Source: Oscillospiraceae bacterium Marseille-Q3528 (GTDB lineage: Bacteria > Bacillota > Clostridia > Lachnospirales > Lachnospiraceae). Taken from it: a stretch of 64,000 nucleotides of DNA. The notes beneath the pieces were generated by a model, which made no database searches, was not told the origin of the DNA, and saw only the letters and a program-made list of their open reading frames with translations. Of the stretch, positions 50,946-60,020 are shown piece by piece; the stretch's first letter is position 1, and the number at the start of each line of letters is the position of its first letter. The stretch covers positions 18,094 to 82,093 of the forward strand of contig JAGTTR010000021.1 in assembly GCA_018223385.1 (NCBI GenBank). The letters are read 5' to 3'. Made by a program: the position numbers and the translations under genes.

Positions 50946-51847
50946 TGAACACGAAAGTAAATCTGGCCGGTGTGGAACTGAAGAATCCGGTGATGACCTG
51001 TTCAGGCACCTTCGGCTCCGGTATGGAATATGCGGAGTTTGTTGACTTAAGCCGTCTGGGCGCTGTGGTGACCAAGGGCGTGGCAAACGTGCCCTGGCCG
51101 GGCAATCCGACCCCGCGGGTGGCAGAGGTGTATGGCGGCATGCTCAATGCCATCGGTCTGCAGAACCCGGGTATCGATGTATTCTGTGAGCGGGATATCC
51201 CGTTTTTACAAAAATATGATACAAAGATCATTGTCAATGTGTGCGGCCGCACGACGGAGGACTACTGCGAGGTGGTGGACCGTCTGGCAGAGCAGCCGGT
51301 GGATATGCTGGAGATCAACATTTCCTGCCCTAACGTGAAGCACGGCGGCATTGCCTTCGGCCAGGATCCGAAGGCGGTGGAGGCCATCACAAAAGCGGTG
51401 AAGGAGCGGGCAAAACAGCCCATCATCATGAAGCTGAGCCCCAACGTGACAGATATCGCAGAGATGGCGCGGGCGGCAGAGGCCGGCGGCGCGGATGTGA
51501 TTTCCCTGATCAACACCATCACCGGCATGAAGATCGATGTGAACCGGCGGAAATTCGTGCTGGCCAACAAGACCGGCGGTATGTCCGGCCCGGCAGTGAA
51601 GCCGGTGGCACTGCGGATGGTGTACCAGGTGGCCCAGGCAGTCAAGGTGCCTGTCATCGGTATGGGCGGCATTTCCACGGCGGAGGATGCCCTGGAATTC
51701 ATTCTGGCAGGTGCCACAGCGGTGTCTGTGGGAACGGCCAATTTCGCAGACCCGCAGGCTACGGTGAAGATCATCGATGGCATTGAGGCCTATATGAAAG
51801 CACAGGGGGTAGCGGATATCCACGAGCTGATCGGTGCAGTGCAGTAG
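50945..51847 (+). CDS. pyrD: Dihydroorotate dehydrogenase, type 1B catalytic subunit
   Basis: 300 residues. MTCSGTFGSGMEYAEFVDLS is the N-terminal FMN site, and EINISCPNVKHGG carries the catalytic Cys. IMKLSPNVTDI, SLINTITGMKID and GMGGISTAEDALEFILAGAT are family motifs. It oxidises dihydroorotate to orotate, working with PyrK. I use the ATG that shares a base with the pyrK stop; a GTG one codon earlier is the alternative. Confidence 0.96.
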   Translation: MNTKVNLAGVELKNPVMTCSGTFGSGMEYAEFVDLSRLGAVVTKGVANVPWPGNPTPRVAEVYGGMLNAIGLQNPGIDVFCERDIPFLQKYDTKIIVNVCGRTTEDYCEVVDRLAEQPVDMLEINISCPNVKHGGIAFGQDPKAVEAITKAVKERAKQPIIMKLSPNVTDIAEMARAAEAGGADVISLINTITGMKIDVNRRKFVLANKTGGMSGPAVKPVALRMVYQVAQAVKVPVIGMGGISTAEDALEFILAGATAVSVGTANFADPQATVKIIDGIEAYMKAQGVADIHELIGAVQ

Positions 51848-51880
51848 ACATCCGTTTTGATAAAAGGAGGAAGAGAAACA

Positions 51881-52561
51881 ATGGAAAGCTATAAGCAGGA
51901 GTTTATTGAGTTCATGGTGGAGTCTGACGTGCTCAAATTCGGTGAGTTCACGTTAAAGAGTGGAAGAAAGTCTCCGTTTTTCATGAACGCAGGTGCCTAT
52001 GTGACCGGTTCCCAGTTAAAGAGACTGGGCCAGTATTACGCAAAGGCCATTCACGATAAATACGGCGATGATTTTGACGTGCTGTTCGGACCCGCATACA
52101 AGGGCATTCCGCTGGGCGTTGTGACAGCCATCGCTTTCAGTGATCTGTACGGCAAGGAGATCCGTTACTGCTCTGACCGGAAGGAAGAGAAGGATCACGG
52201 CGCAGATAAGGGAAATTTCCTGGGAAGCGCTCTGAAGGACGGCGACCGCGTGGTGATGATCGAGGATGTGACCACCTCCGGCAAATCCATGGAGGAGACC
52301 GTGCCCAAGGTAAGAGGCGCAGCCAACGTGGAGATCGTGGGCCTGATGGTATCCCTGGACCGGATGGAGGTCGGCAAGGGCGGACAGAAGTGTGCGCTGG
52401 AAGAGGTACATGACCTGTACGGCTTCCCCACCAATGCCATCGTGACCATGGCTGACGTGGTAGAGCATCTGTACAACCGGCCGTGCCAGGGCAGAGTGCT
52501 CATTGATGACACGCTGAAAGCTGCCATTGATGCATACTATGAACAGTATGGTGTAAAATAA
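51881..52561 (+). CDS. pyrE: Orotate phosphoribosyltransferase
   Basis: 226 residues. FTLKSGRKSPFFMNAG is the orotate-binding start, FGPAYKGIPLGV the substrate loop, RKEEKDHG the flexible catalytic loop, and VVMIEDVTTSGKSMEE the PRPP-binding signature. It makes OMP from orotate and PRPP. The ATG lies 10 bases behind AAAGGAGG. No pyrB or pyrC follows, so the rest of the pathway is encoded elsewhere. Confidence 0.96.
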   Translation: MESYKQEFIEFMVESDVLKFGEFTLKSGRKSPFFMNAGAYVTGSQLKRLGQYYAKAIHDKYGDDFDVLFGPAYKGIPLGVVTAIAFSDLYGKEIRYCSDRKEEKDHGADKGNFLGSALKDGDRVVMIEDVTTSGKSMEETVPKVRGAANVEIVGLMVSLDRMEVGKGGQKCALEEVHDLYGFPTNAIVTMADVVEHLYNRPCQGRVLIDDTLKAAIDAYYEQYGVK

Positions 52562-52594
52562 TCTCGTCTGTCTGCAATAAGGAGGAGTGCTCAC

Positions 52595-52747
52595 ATGAGT
52601 GAAAAAGCATATAAGACCATGGCCCAGACCGGGGCTGCCAATCTTGTGCTTGGAATTGTAGTTCTTGTTACAGGAATCACAGCAGGTGTGCTTCTGCTCG
52701 TGCAGGGCGGGCGTCTGCTGAAAAACAAGTCGGATCTGACCTTTTAA
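52595..52747 (+). CDS. Small single-span membrane protein, 50 aa
   Basis: A 50-codon frame behind a good AAGGAGG site. It encodes a short polar N-terminus (MSEKAYKTMAQTG), one long hydrophobic helix (ANLVLGIVVLVTGITAGVLL) and a basic tail (RLLKNKSDLTF), so it is a single-pass membrane peptide with the tail probably in the cytoplasm. It lies 33 bp behind pyrE. A hairpin begins in its last codons. I do not recognise the family. Good translation signals and tidy topology make it likely to be real. Confidence 0.7.
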   Translation: MSEKAYKTMAQTGAANLVLGIVVLVTGITAGVLLLVQGGRLLKNKSDLTF

Positions 52748-52762
52748 GGGTCGGTCCGACTT
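52727..52762 (+). terminator. Hairpin at the end of the small membrane gene
   Basis: AAGTCGGA pairs with TCCGACTT, with an inner GACC/GGTC pair around a short loop. The bases after it (CCTTGGATTT) are not a strong T-run, so this is an attenuator or 3'-end hairpin of the pyr operon rather than a full terminator. Confidence 0.5.
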
Positions 52763-52788
52763 CCTTGGATTTAAAAGGAAGAATCATA

Positions 52789-53250
52789 TTGGAGATCAGA
52801 ACAGCAAACAAAATTCGAAAGATAGGGAAGATCCTGTTTTTGCTGTATATGCTGGCGGTCGTTTATCTGATGTTCTTTTTTGAAAAATACGACCGGACAC
52901 TGGCAGACCGGCAGTACCTGTTCAATCTGGTGCCGTTCCGGGAAATCAGGAGATTTATTGTGTACCGGGATGTCTTAGGGACATCCGTCGTGATAGAGAA
53001 TCTAATCGGCAATATTATCGGATTTGTGCCATTTGGCTACATCCTGCCGTTGATATACAAGAATAAGAGAAAGTTCTGGCTGATCACACTGCTGACGGCA
53101 GAGTTCAGCCTGTTCATTGAACTGACCCAGCTGATGCTCCGGGTGGGAAGCTGCGACATTGATGATATCATCTTAAATACGTGCGGCGGCATGCTGGGAT
53201 ACGGGCTGTTTTTTATCAGCAACAGAATAAGGAGAAAAATCGATGGATGA
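52789..53250 (+). CDS. VanZ-family membrane protein
   Basis: About 153 residues with four membrane helices: ILFLLYMLAVVYLMFFF, a central IENLIGNIIGFVPFGYILPL, LITLLTAEFSLFIELTQLML and GGMLGYGLFFI. The polar segments NLVPFREIRRF and DIDDIILNTCGG are typical VanZ features. VanZ gives low-level teicoplanin resistance in enterococci, but the family is broad and mostly uncharacterised. I chose the TTG 6 bases behind AAAAGGAAG. Its end overlaps the next gene by 8 bp. Confidence 0.82.
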   Translation: MEIRTANKIRKIGKILFLLYMLAVVYLMFFFEKYDRTLADRQYLFNLVPFREIRRFIVYRDVLGTSVVIENLIGNIIGFVPFGYILPLIYKNKRKFWLITLLTAEFSLFIELTQLMLRVGSCDIDDIILNTCGGMLGYGLFFISNRIRRKIDG

Positions 53251-53608
53251 CAGACCGATTATTTTGAATCGAGATCCGAAAGAGAAGCAGATCTATGTCG
53301 GCAACGCCAACTACAGATTTGACAATAAAACCAATGCGAGAGGCGGCATTCTGTCCATCATCCTGGGCGCGGTGTCGGCGGTGGCTTTTGGGGCCTGTAT
53401 CTACGGTGCTTACCGGATGAAGGGAGAAGGATCCCTCGTTCTGGGGGCTGCCGGGTTTATGGGGCTGCTTATTGCCCTGGCCGGTTTTATCATCGGGATC
53501 ATGAGCTTCCAGGAGGAAGACCGGCATTATGTGCTGTCCCGGATCGGCGTGCTGCTGAACTTTGCCATCATGCTATTGTGGGGCAGCATGTATTTGATCG
53601 GGATCTAA
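53243..53608 (+). CDS. Hypothetical membrane protein, 121 aa
   Basis: A polar N-terminus of ~35 residues (MDDRPIILNRDPKEKQIYVG start) is followed by three hydrophobic helices: ILSIILGAVSAVAFGACIYG, LGAAGFMGLLIALAGFIIG and IGVLLNFAIMLLWGSMYLIG. The RFDNKTNARGG loop precedes the first helix. I do not recognise a characterised family. It overlaps the VanZ-like gene by 8 bp and is therefore coupled to it, and AAGGAG precedes its start. Confidence 0.72.
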   Translation: MDDRPIILNRDPKEKQIYVGNANYRFDNKTNARGGILSIILGAVSAVAFGACIYGAYRMKGEGSLVLGAAGFMGLLIALAGFIIGIMSFQEEDRHYVLSRIGVLLNFAIMLLWGSMYLIGI

Positions 53609-53665
53609 AAACGGACTGGAAACGCAGGAACAAATGTCCTGGACCGGTGTGACCGGGATCAGGGC

Positions 53666-55789
53666 GTGTTGACAGAAATAGGAAAAATAGAGGAAGGAAA
53701 CCTGGAATTGGATTATCGGAATTTGTTGCAGGAAGAAAATGAAGCGGTAAGAGAGCGGTACGTTCTGGCGGCAGAGCGGATCCGGCAGATCGCCGGGGAG
53801 CAGGAATGTGATGTTGTGGAGCCGTACCGGACATATTTTCAGCGGACGTCGGCGTTTCTCGTACAGATGCAAAAGCTGCTGCAGGACAATGACAAACATC
53901 GTTTTGACGGCATGACACTGGAGGAGCTGCAGGCGTATAACCGGGCGCTGTATGCGGATATTTTGCCGGAAAATTATGGGAACAGCTATGCCAACTCGGT
54001 GTATGCGGTGCAGACGCTTGGCGAGGAATATGGCCCCCTGCTGAGCTTTCTGTACACGGAGCTGCGGGGCGAGATCGTCTACGCCTACGAGTACCGGCTC
54101 ACGGATCTGACCATTTTAGACGAACTGTTTATCGAAGTGTACAACTGCTTTGAGCAGCCGGTGCTGCCCACCGGAAAAGAATTAAAGGAGACACTGTACT
54201 GGTTTGTCAGCGATTACAGCGACGTGACGGTGGAGTGGCGCACGAGAGAGCAGGTAGACCCGGCCCTGTCCTTTGCGGTGGATATCATCGAGAAGGCAGA
54301 TCTTTCCGACCTGCGGTATCTGTACCGTTTCGGCGAGTATATCACGGAAAACGAGCTGGAGACGGCCCGTTTCCTGAACACGCTGCCCCAGGAAGAGATC
54401 GACGCCATGGCTTCCACCTATACGGAAGGGTACCGCATCGGCTTTGTCCGGGCAGGCAAGGATCTGTCCATCAAGAAGACGGTGAACATCCGGTATACCC
54501 TGGGTTTTGAGCGGATCGTGAAGCAGGCCATCGCCAATTTCCGGGCCATGGGGCTGGAGCCGGTGCTTTACCGGGCGGCGGTGAACAGCATCAACAAAAA
54601 GCAGCAGATGAAGATCGGCTATTTCGGCGGCGCGGCCAACAAGCAGTACGAGTACGACCACAAGGATGACTGTGCCATTTATCTGGATAAACCCTTCGTG
54701 GAGCGCAAGCTGGGCGTCCTGAAGGTGAGCTATGAGAAATATAAGGAGCTGGCCAAGGGGCACGCGGGCCCGGCGGTCATGGAGGTGTTCGGCGAGCAGC
54801 CTTTTGTGCCGGAGAACCGGCCGGAGGCCTTTGCCCTGAGCGAAAAGCAGCAGAAGCTTTCCGTGCAGCTTGCCAGTGAGGCGGGCAGGCTGACCAACAC
54901 ATACATTCCCGGAGAGGAGCGCAGCTTTACGATCATCGCCTACCCGGTGCCGGAGATCGGCCCGGATTATGCGGAGATTTTCCGGGAGACGGTGAAGGTC
55001 AACACCCTGGATTACCGGCAGTATGAGCGGATCCAGCAGACGATGATCGATGCCCTCAACGAGGCGGTCTATATGCGGGTGCTGGGAACGAACGGCAACC
55101 GGACAGACATCCGGGTGTCCCTCTATCCGCTGCGCGACCCGTCCAGAGAGGCCATTTTTGAAAACTGCGTGGCAGATGTGAACATCCCGGTGGGGGAGAT
55201 TTTTACATCACCGGTGCTGGCGGGCACAGAAGGCATCCTTCATGTGAGCCAGGTATATTTAAACGAACTGAATTATGAAAATCTGGAGCTGCATTTTACC
55301 GATGGCCGGGTCACCGACTATACGTGCAGCAATTTTGAAAAAGAAGAGGACAACCGGAAATATATCCAGGACAACGTGCTCTTCCACCACGATACCCTGC
55401 CGCTGGGCGAGTTTGCCATCGGCACCAACACCACGGCGTACCGGATGATGAAAACCTATCAGATCGGTGCCAAGATGCCCATTCTCATCGCGGAGAAGAC
55501 GGGCCCCCATTTCGCCGTGGGCGATACGTGCTACAACTGGGAAGAGGATGTGAAGGTGTATAATCCTGACGGGAAGGAGATCGTCGCCAGAGAGAACGAG
55601 ATTTCCGCCTGCAGAAAAGAAGATCCGGGCAAGGCGTATTTCAACTGCCACACAGACATCACCATTCCCTACGAGGAGCTGGGCGAGCTGTACGGCGTTC
55701 GTGCGGACGGATCGAAGATCGTGATCATCAGCAATGGAAAGTTCGTTCTTCCGGGGACGGAGGAGCTGAACCGGGCACTGGAGAAATAA
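53666..55789 (+). CDS. M29-like aminopeptidase with a long N-terminal extension
   Basis: 707 residues. The C-terminal ~400 resemble the M29 (AmpS/PepS-type) metalloaminopeptidase: NIPVGEIFTSPVLAGTEGIL, LELHFTDGRVTDYTCSN, LPLGEFAIGTNTTAY and GPHFAVGDTCYNWEEDV supply the Glu/His/Asp metal-binding region. The first ~290 residues are extra: helical, charged, with EELQAYNRALYADILPENYG and LYTELRGEIVYAYEYRLTDL, and match nothing I know. Normal M29 proteins are about 400 residues. The start is GTG or a TTG one codon later, both with weak sites. It precedes purE by 35 bp with no terminator, so it may be cotranscribed with the purine genes. Confidence 0.72.
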   Translation: MLTEIGKIEEGNLELDYRNLLQEENEAVRERYVLAAERIRQIAGEQECDVVEPYRTYFQRTSAFLVQMQKLLQDNDKHRFDGMTLEELQAYNRALYADILPENYGNSYANSVYAVQTLGEEYGPLLSFLYTELRGEIVYAYEYRLTDLTILDELFIEVYNCFEQPVLPTGKELKETLYWFVSDYSDVTVEWRTREQVDPALSFAVDIIEKADLSDLRYLYRFGEYITENELETARFLNTLPQEEIDAMASTYTEGYRIGFVRAGKDLSIKKTVNIRYTLGFERIVKQAIANFRAMGLEPVLYRAAVNSINKKQQMKIGYFGGAANKQYEYDHKDDCAIYLDKPFVERKLGVLKVSYEKYKELAKGHAGPAVMEVFGEQPFVPENRPEAFALSEKQQKLSVQLASEAGRLTNTYIPGEERSFTIIAYPVPEIGPDYAEIFRETVKVNTLDYRQYERIQQTMIDALNEAVYMRVLGTNGNRTDIRVSLYPLRDPSREAIFENCVADVNIPVGEIFTSPVLAGTEGILHVSQVYLNELNYENLELHFTDGRVTDYTCSNFEKEEDNRKYIQDNVLFHHDTLPLGEFAIGTNTTAYRMMKTYQIGAKMPILIAEKTGPHFAVGDTCYNWEEDVKVYNPDGKEIVARENEISACRKEDPGKAYFNCHTDITIPYEELGELYGVRADGSKIVIISNGKFVLPGTEELNRALEK

Positions 55790-55824
55790 TCAATCACAAA
55801 CCACAAGAGAAAAGGAGAATCGCA

Positions 55825-56337
55825 ATGGCAAAAGTAGGTATTGTAATGGGCAGTGATTCCGATATGCCGATCATGGCAAAGGCTGCCGACATTCTGGAGG
55901 AGCTGGGAATCGACTACGAGATGACAATTATTTCCGCACACCGGGAGCCGGATGTATTTTTTGAGTATGCGAAAACCGCAGAGGAAAAAGGCTTCAAGGT
56001 GATCATCGCAGGTGCGGGAATGGCAGCCCATCTTCCGGGTATGTGCGCGGCAATCTTCCCGATGCCGGTCATCGGTATCCCGATGCATACCACATCCCTT
56101 GGCGGAAGAGATTCCCTGTACTCCATCGTACAGATGCCCTCCGGCATTCCGGTGGCAACCGTGGCTATCAATGGAGGTGCCAATGCGGGTCTTCTTGCGG
56201 CAAAGATCCTGGCCACCTCGGACGAGGCACTGCTGGGCCGCCTGAAAGCTTATTCTGAGAAAATGAAATCCCAGGTGGAGGCCAAGGATGCCCGCCTGAA
56301 AGAGATCGGTTACAAAGAGTACATGAAAGAAAAATAA
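55825..56337 (+). CDS. purE: N5-carboxyaminoimidazole ribonucleotide mutase
   Basis: 170 residues, class I PurE. GIVMGSDSDMPIM binds the phosphate, ISAHREPD carries the catalytic His, GAGMAAHLPGM and PMPVIGIPMHTTSLGGRDSL are the remaining active-site loops. It converts N5-CAIR to CAIR in purine synthesis. The gene follows AAAAGGAG and starts the purE-M-N-D cluster. Confidence 0.97.
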   Translation: MAKVGIVMGSDSDMPIMAKAADILEELGIDYEMTIISAHREPDVFFEYAKTAEEKGFKVIIAGAGMAAHLPGMCAAIFPMPVIGIPMHTTSLGGRDSLYSIVQMPSGIPVATVAINGGANAGLLAAKILATSDEALLGRLKAYSEKMKSQVEAKDARLKEIGYKEYMKEK

Positions 56338-56379
56338 TGCAGCCGTTTCCGGTGCATAAAAACATATGGAGGAGAAACA

Positions 56380-57405
56380 ATGGATTACAAGAATGCAGGT
56401 GTGGATATCGAGGCCGGATACCGGTCTGTAGAACTGATGAAAAAGCATGTACAGGGAACGATGCGTCCCGAGGTGCTGACAAACCTTGGCGGATTTTCCG
56501 GTGCATTTTCCATGGAAAAATTCAAAGACATGGAGAAACCGACGCTGGTATCCGGCACGGACGGTGTGGGAACCAAGCTGAAACTGGCTTTCCTGCTGGA
56601 TCGTCATGATACCGTGGGAATCGACTGTGTGGCAATGTGCGTCAACGATATTGCCTGTGCAGGCGGAGAACCCCTGTTTTTCCTGGACTATATTGCCTGC
56701 GGCAAAAATGATCCGGAGAAGATCGCAACCATCGTCAGCGGTGTGGCAGAGGGCTGCAAACAGTCCGGCGCTGCCCTCATCGGCGGTGAGACCGCAGAGA
56801 TGCCCGGCTTCTATCCGGTGGACGAGTACGACCTGGCCGGTTTTGCTGTGGGCATCGTGGATGAGAAGGATCTCATCACCGGCAAAGACCTGAAAGCTGG
56901 CGATACCCTCATCGGCATTGCTTCCTCCGGTGTACACAGCAATGGATTTTCCCTTGTCCGCAAGGTGTTCAGCATGAGCAAAGAAGCACTGGATACCTAC
57001 TACGACAAGCTGGGCTGCACCCTGGGCGAGGCGCTCATCGCACCTACCAAGATTTATGTGAAAGCACTGAAATCCATCAAAGAGGCAGGTGTGACCGTGA
57101 AAGCCTGCAGCCATATCACCGGCGGCGGTTTCTATGAGAATATCCCGAGAATGCTGCCCGACGGCATCCGTGCGGTGGTGAAGAAGGACAGCTACCCGAT
57201 CCCGCCGATTTTTGGCATGCTGGCAGAGGACGGCGAGATCGAAGAAAAAGTGATGTACAATACGTTTAACATGGGACTTGGTATGGTCATCGGCGTGGAT
57301 CCTGCCGATGCAGAGAAGACCATGGAAGCCATCCGCGCAGCCGGAGAGACCCCGTATATCGTGGGCTACACCGAGGCCGGAGAAAAGGGAGTAACCGTAT
57401 GCTGA
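56380..57405 (+). CDS. purM: Phosphoribosylformylglycinamidine cyclo-ligase (AIR synthetase)
   Basis: 341 residues. [20 protein letters not shown] start, [23 protein letters not shown] (ATP site), [20 protein letters not shown] and [10 protein letters not shown] are classic PurM signatures, with [15 protein letters not shown] in the second half. It closes the imidazole ring to AIR. Its stop overlaps the purN start by 7 bp. Confidence 0.97.
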   Translation: MDYKNAGVDIEAGYRSVELMKKHVQGTMRPEVLTNLGGFSGAFSMEKFKDMEKPTLVSGTDGVGTKLKLAFLLDRHDTVGIDCVAMCVNDIACAGGEPLFFLDYIACGKNDPEKIATIVSGVAEGCKQSGAALIGGETAEMPGFYPVDEYDLAGFAVGIVDEKDLITGKDLKAGDTLIGIASSGVHSNGFSLVRKVFSMSKEALDTYYDKLGCTLGEALIAPTKIYVKALKSIKEAGVTVKACSHITGGGFYENIPRMLPDGIRAVVKKDSYPIPPIFGMLAEDGEIEEKVMYNTFNMGLGMVIGVDPADAEKTMEAIRAAGETPYIVGYTEAGEKGVTVC

Positions 57406-58025
57406 AAATAGCAGTGCTTGTGTCCGGCGGCGGCACGAATCTGCAGGCCATCATCGATGCCATTGCAGACGGCACCATCACCGACACCCAGATCGTGACG
57501 GTCATCAGCAATAATGCAGGCGCTTATGCACTGGAACGGGCAAATGCAGCCGGAATTGCAGCCAGCTGTATTTCTCCGAAAAACTATGAGAGCCGGGCGC
57601 TGTTTAACGAGGCGCTGCTGGAGGCGGTACAGGCTTCCGGGGCGGATCTCATCGTGCTGGCAGGCTTCCTTGTGGTGATCCCGGAGCAGATGATCCGGGC
57701 GTATCGCAACCGCATCATCAACATCCATCCGTCCCTTATTCCGTCCTTCTGCGGCACCGGCTATTATGGCCTGAAGGTACATGAGGGCGTGCTGGCAAGA
57801 GGGGTGAAGGTCACCGGCGCCACCGTCCATTTCGTGGACGAGGGCACGGACACAGGCCCGATTCTGCTGCAGAAGGCTGTGGAAGTGCGTCAGGATGACA
57901 CCCCCCAGAGCCTGCAGCGCAGAGTCATGGAGGAGGCGGAGTGGAAGCTGCTGCCCCGGGCCATTGACCTCATCGCCCATGACCGGGTGCGGGTGGAAGG
58001 TGCGAAGACCGTCATTTTAGAGTAG
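57399..58025 (+). CDS. purN: Phosphoribosylglycinamide formyltransferase
   Basis: 208 residues. [17 protein letters not shown] is the N-terminal ribose-phosphate loop, [14 protein letters not shown] and [12 protein letters not shown] carry the catalytic Asn and His, and [15 protein letters not shown] carries the catalytic Asp. It formylates GAR with 10-formyltetrahydrofolate. Start and upstream stop overlap (ATGCTGA), giving tight coupling to purM. The last 177 bp, from Asp151 to the stop, recur downstream as an independent copy. Confidence 0.97.
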   Translation: MLKIAVLVSGGGTNLQAIIDAIADGTITDTQIVTVISNNAGAYALERANAAGIAASCISPKNYESRALFNEALLEAVQASGADLIVLAGFLVVIPEQMIRAYRNRIINIHPSLIPSFCGTGYYGLKVHEGVLARGVKVTGATVHFVDEGTDTGPILLQKAVEVRQDDTPQSLQRRVMEEAEWKLLPRAIDLIAHDRVRVEGAKTVILE

Positions 58026-58038
58026 GCAGGAACCAGGC

Positions 58039-58227
58039 GTGAAAGAACGAGACACCGGCCCGATCCTGCTGCAGAAGGCCGTGGAAGTGCGTCAGGATGA
58101 CATCCCCCAGAGCCTGCAGCGCAGAGTCATGGAAGAGGCGAAGTGGAAGCTGCTGCCCCGGGCCATCGATCTTATCGCCCATGACCGGGTGCGGGTAGCG
58201 GGGGCCAAGACTGTCGTTTTAGAGTAA
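58039..58227 (+). pseudogene. Partial purN copy (3' end duplication)
   Basis: From 58051 to the stop this is a 177-bp copy of the purN 3' end, with no insertions or deletions and 17 differing bases (about 90% identical). Eleven sense codons change silently, the stop differs (TAG to TAA), and only four amino acids change (Thr to Ile, Glu to Lys, Glu to Ala, Ile to Val). The frame can start at a GTG 12 bp earlier behind AGGAACCAGG, giving 62 residues without the substrate-binding N-domain. It cannot act as a transformylase alone. It is most likely a recombination remnant. Confidence 0.85.
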
Positions 58228-58351
58228 GCAGAAGCTGTGTGACTGAGATTGCGGGAAGGGCATTCGGAAGAAGCGGATGCTTCGACGGATCGAGGGAAGG
58301 ATATGCAGAAGAAATGGAACGTCTGGAGACTGTAAGAGGAGAATGTAAGAA

Positions 58352-59623
58352 ATGAATATATTGATCGTAGGAAGCGGCGGCCGGGAGAATGCCCTGGCAT
58401 GGAAGGCTGCCCAGAGTCCGAAAGCAGATAAGATTTACTGTGCGCCCGGCAATGCCGGTATCGCGCGTTACGCAGAGTGCGTGGACATTCCGGCCATGGA
58501 ATTCGACCGCCTGGCTGCGTTTGCCAAAGAGAAGAGCATTGATCTGACCATCGTGGGCATGGACGACCCGCTGGTGGGCGGCATCGTGGATGTGTTTGAG
58601 GCCCAGGGCTTGCGGGTATTCGGCCCCAGAAAAAATGCGGCCATCCTGGAGGGCTCCAAGGCTTTTTCCAAGGATCTGATGAAAAAATACCACATCCCCA
58701 CGGCTGCCTATGAGAATTTTGATGATCCGGAGAAAGCGCTCGCTTATTTACAGACCGCCAAATATCCCATCGTGTTAAAGGCTGACGGCCTGGCACTGGG
58801 TAAAGGCGTGCTCATCTGTAATACAAAAGAAGAGGCAGAGGCAGGCGTGAAGGAGATCATGCAGGATAAGAAGTTCGGCAGTGCCGGCAACCGGATGGTC
58901 ATCGAAGAGTTCATGACCGGCCGGGAGGTATCTGTGTTGTCCTTTGTGGATGGCAAGACCATCCGCACCATGACCTCCGCCCAGGATCACAAGCGGGCCC
59001 AGGACGGTGACCGGGGACTGAATACCGGCGGTATGGGAACCTTTTCTCCCAGTCCCTTCTATACAGACGCAGTGGATCATTTCTGCCGCCAGTACATTTA
59101 CCAGCCCACCGTGGACGCCATGGCAGCAGAGGGCAGGCCGTTCCAGGGCATCATTTTCTTTGGCCTGATGCTGACACCGGAAGGCCCCAGGGTGCTGGAA
59201 TACAATGCCAGATTCGGCGATCCCGAGGCACAGGTGGTGCTGCCCCGGATGAAGAACGACATGATCGAGGTCATGGAGGCCTGTGTGGACGGCACCCTGG
59301 ATCAGATCGAGCTGGAGTTCGAGGACAACGCAGCCGTCTGCGTGGTGCTGGCATCCGACGGATACCCGGTATCTTACCAGAAGGGCTTCGAGATCCACGG
59401 TCTGGAGAAGATCCAGGATAAGGATGGTTTCTTCGTATTCCACGCGGGAACCAAGTTCCAGGACGGCAAGATCGTCACCAATGGCGGCCGGGTGCTGGGC
59501 GTCACTGCCACAGGCAAGACGTTGCAGGAGGCAAGAGCCAACGCCTATGAGGCCACCGGCTGGATCGATTTCGAAAACAAGTATATGAGAAATGACATCG
59601 GTCATGCCATTGATGAGGCATAA
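58352..59623 (+). CDS. purD: Phosphoribosylamine-glycine ligase (GAR synthetase)
   Basis: 423 residues, ATP-grasp. LIVGSGGRENALAWKAAQSP is the N-terminal signature, VGMDDPLVGGIVD the second block, VLKADGLALGKGVLI and VIEEFMTGREVSVLSF the ATP-grasp core, and EYNARFGDPEAQVVLP the metal-binding end. It makes GAR from phosphoribosylamine and glycine. The start lies behind AAGAGGAGAATG. The stretch from the purN copy to purD (about 125 bp) has no other gene. Confidence 0.97.
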   Translation: MNILIVGSGGRENALAWKAAQSPKADKIYCAPGNAGIARYAECVDIPAMEFDRLAAFAKEKSIDLTIVGMDDPLVGGIVDVFEAQGLRVFGPRKNAAILEGSKAFSKDLMKKYHIPTAAYENFDDPEKALAYLQTAKYPIVLKADGLALGKGVLICNTKEEAEAGVKEIMQDKKFGSAGNRMVIEEFMTGREVSVLSFVDGKTIRTMTSAQDHKRAQDGDRGLNTGGMGTFSPSPFYTDAVDHFCRQYIYQPTVDAMAAEGRPFQGIIFFGLMLTPEGPRVLEYNARFGDPEAQVVLPRMKNDMIEVMEACVDGTLDQIELEFEDNAAVCVVLASDGYPVSYQKGFEIHGLEKIQDKDGFFVFHAGTKFQDGKIVTNGGRVLGVTATGKTLQEARANAYEATGWIDFENKYMRNDIGHAIDEA

Positions 59624-59663
59624 CCGGAGAAAACAGAAGCAGAGAAAGAATCCCAAATGAGAA

Positions 59664-59712
59664 AGAGCTGTTGTGAAGGCGGAAAATAAGCTGACACGGC
59701 GGCTCTTTTTTT
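59664..59712 (+). terminator. Terminator of the pur cluster
   Basis: AGAGCTGTTGTG pairs with CACGGCGGCTCT using G·T pairs around a 19-nt loop, followed by a run of seven T. The following ~165 bases are extremely A+T-rich and hold no gene I can support. Confidence 0.85.
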
Positions 59713-59880
59713 GTTCAAAAAGCATCAAAAATGAGGATTACAATTATTGCGCACATAAGAAGACAACAGGTGATGTCAATAAATGCAATCAAAAGCAAAA
59801 ATAGAATATATAAAATGCACAAAAGAATATCAATAAAAATATAAAAACCGACGATTTGCTCAATGAGAAAAAGAAAAATG

Positions 59881-59943
59881 TTGATAATTTTATTGAGATA
59901 TTGTACAGTATTCTCGTGAAAACGATTGCGCAAACGTTTACAC
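59881..59943 (+). promoter_or_regulatory. TRAP operon promoter with CcpA-like (cre) site
   Basis: TTGATA, 17 bp, TACAGT. Just downstream, TGAAAACGATTGCG (59917-59930) fits the cre consensus TGAAANCGNTTNCA at all but the last base, and CAAACGTTTAC directly after it is a second LacI-family-like palindrome. This points to carbon catabolite control of the TRAP transporter. Confidence 0.55.
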
Positions 59944-60020
59944 CAAAAACGAATCAAAAACAAAGACAAACAAAAAAGTATTAAGAGGAAAAAGAGAACA
60001 ACTTTTTGGGAGGTAATGCA

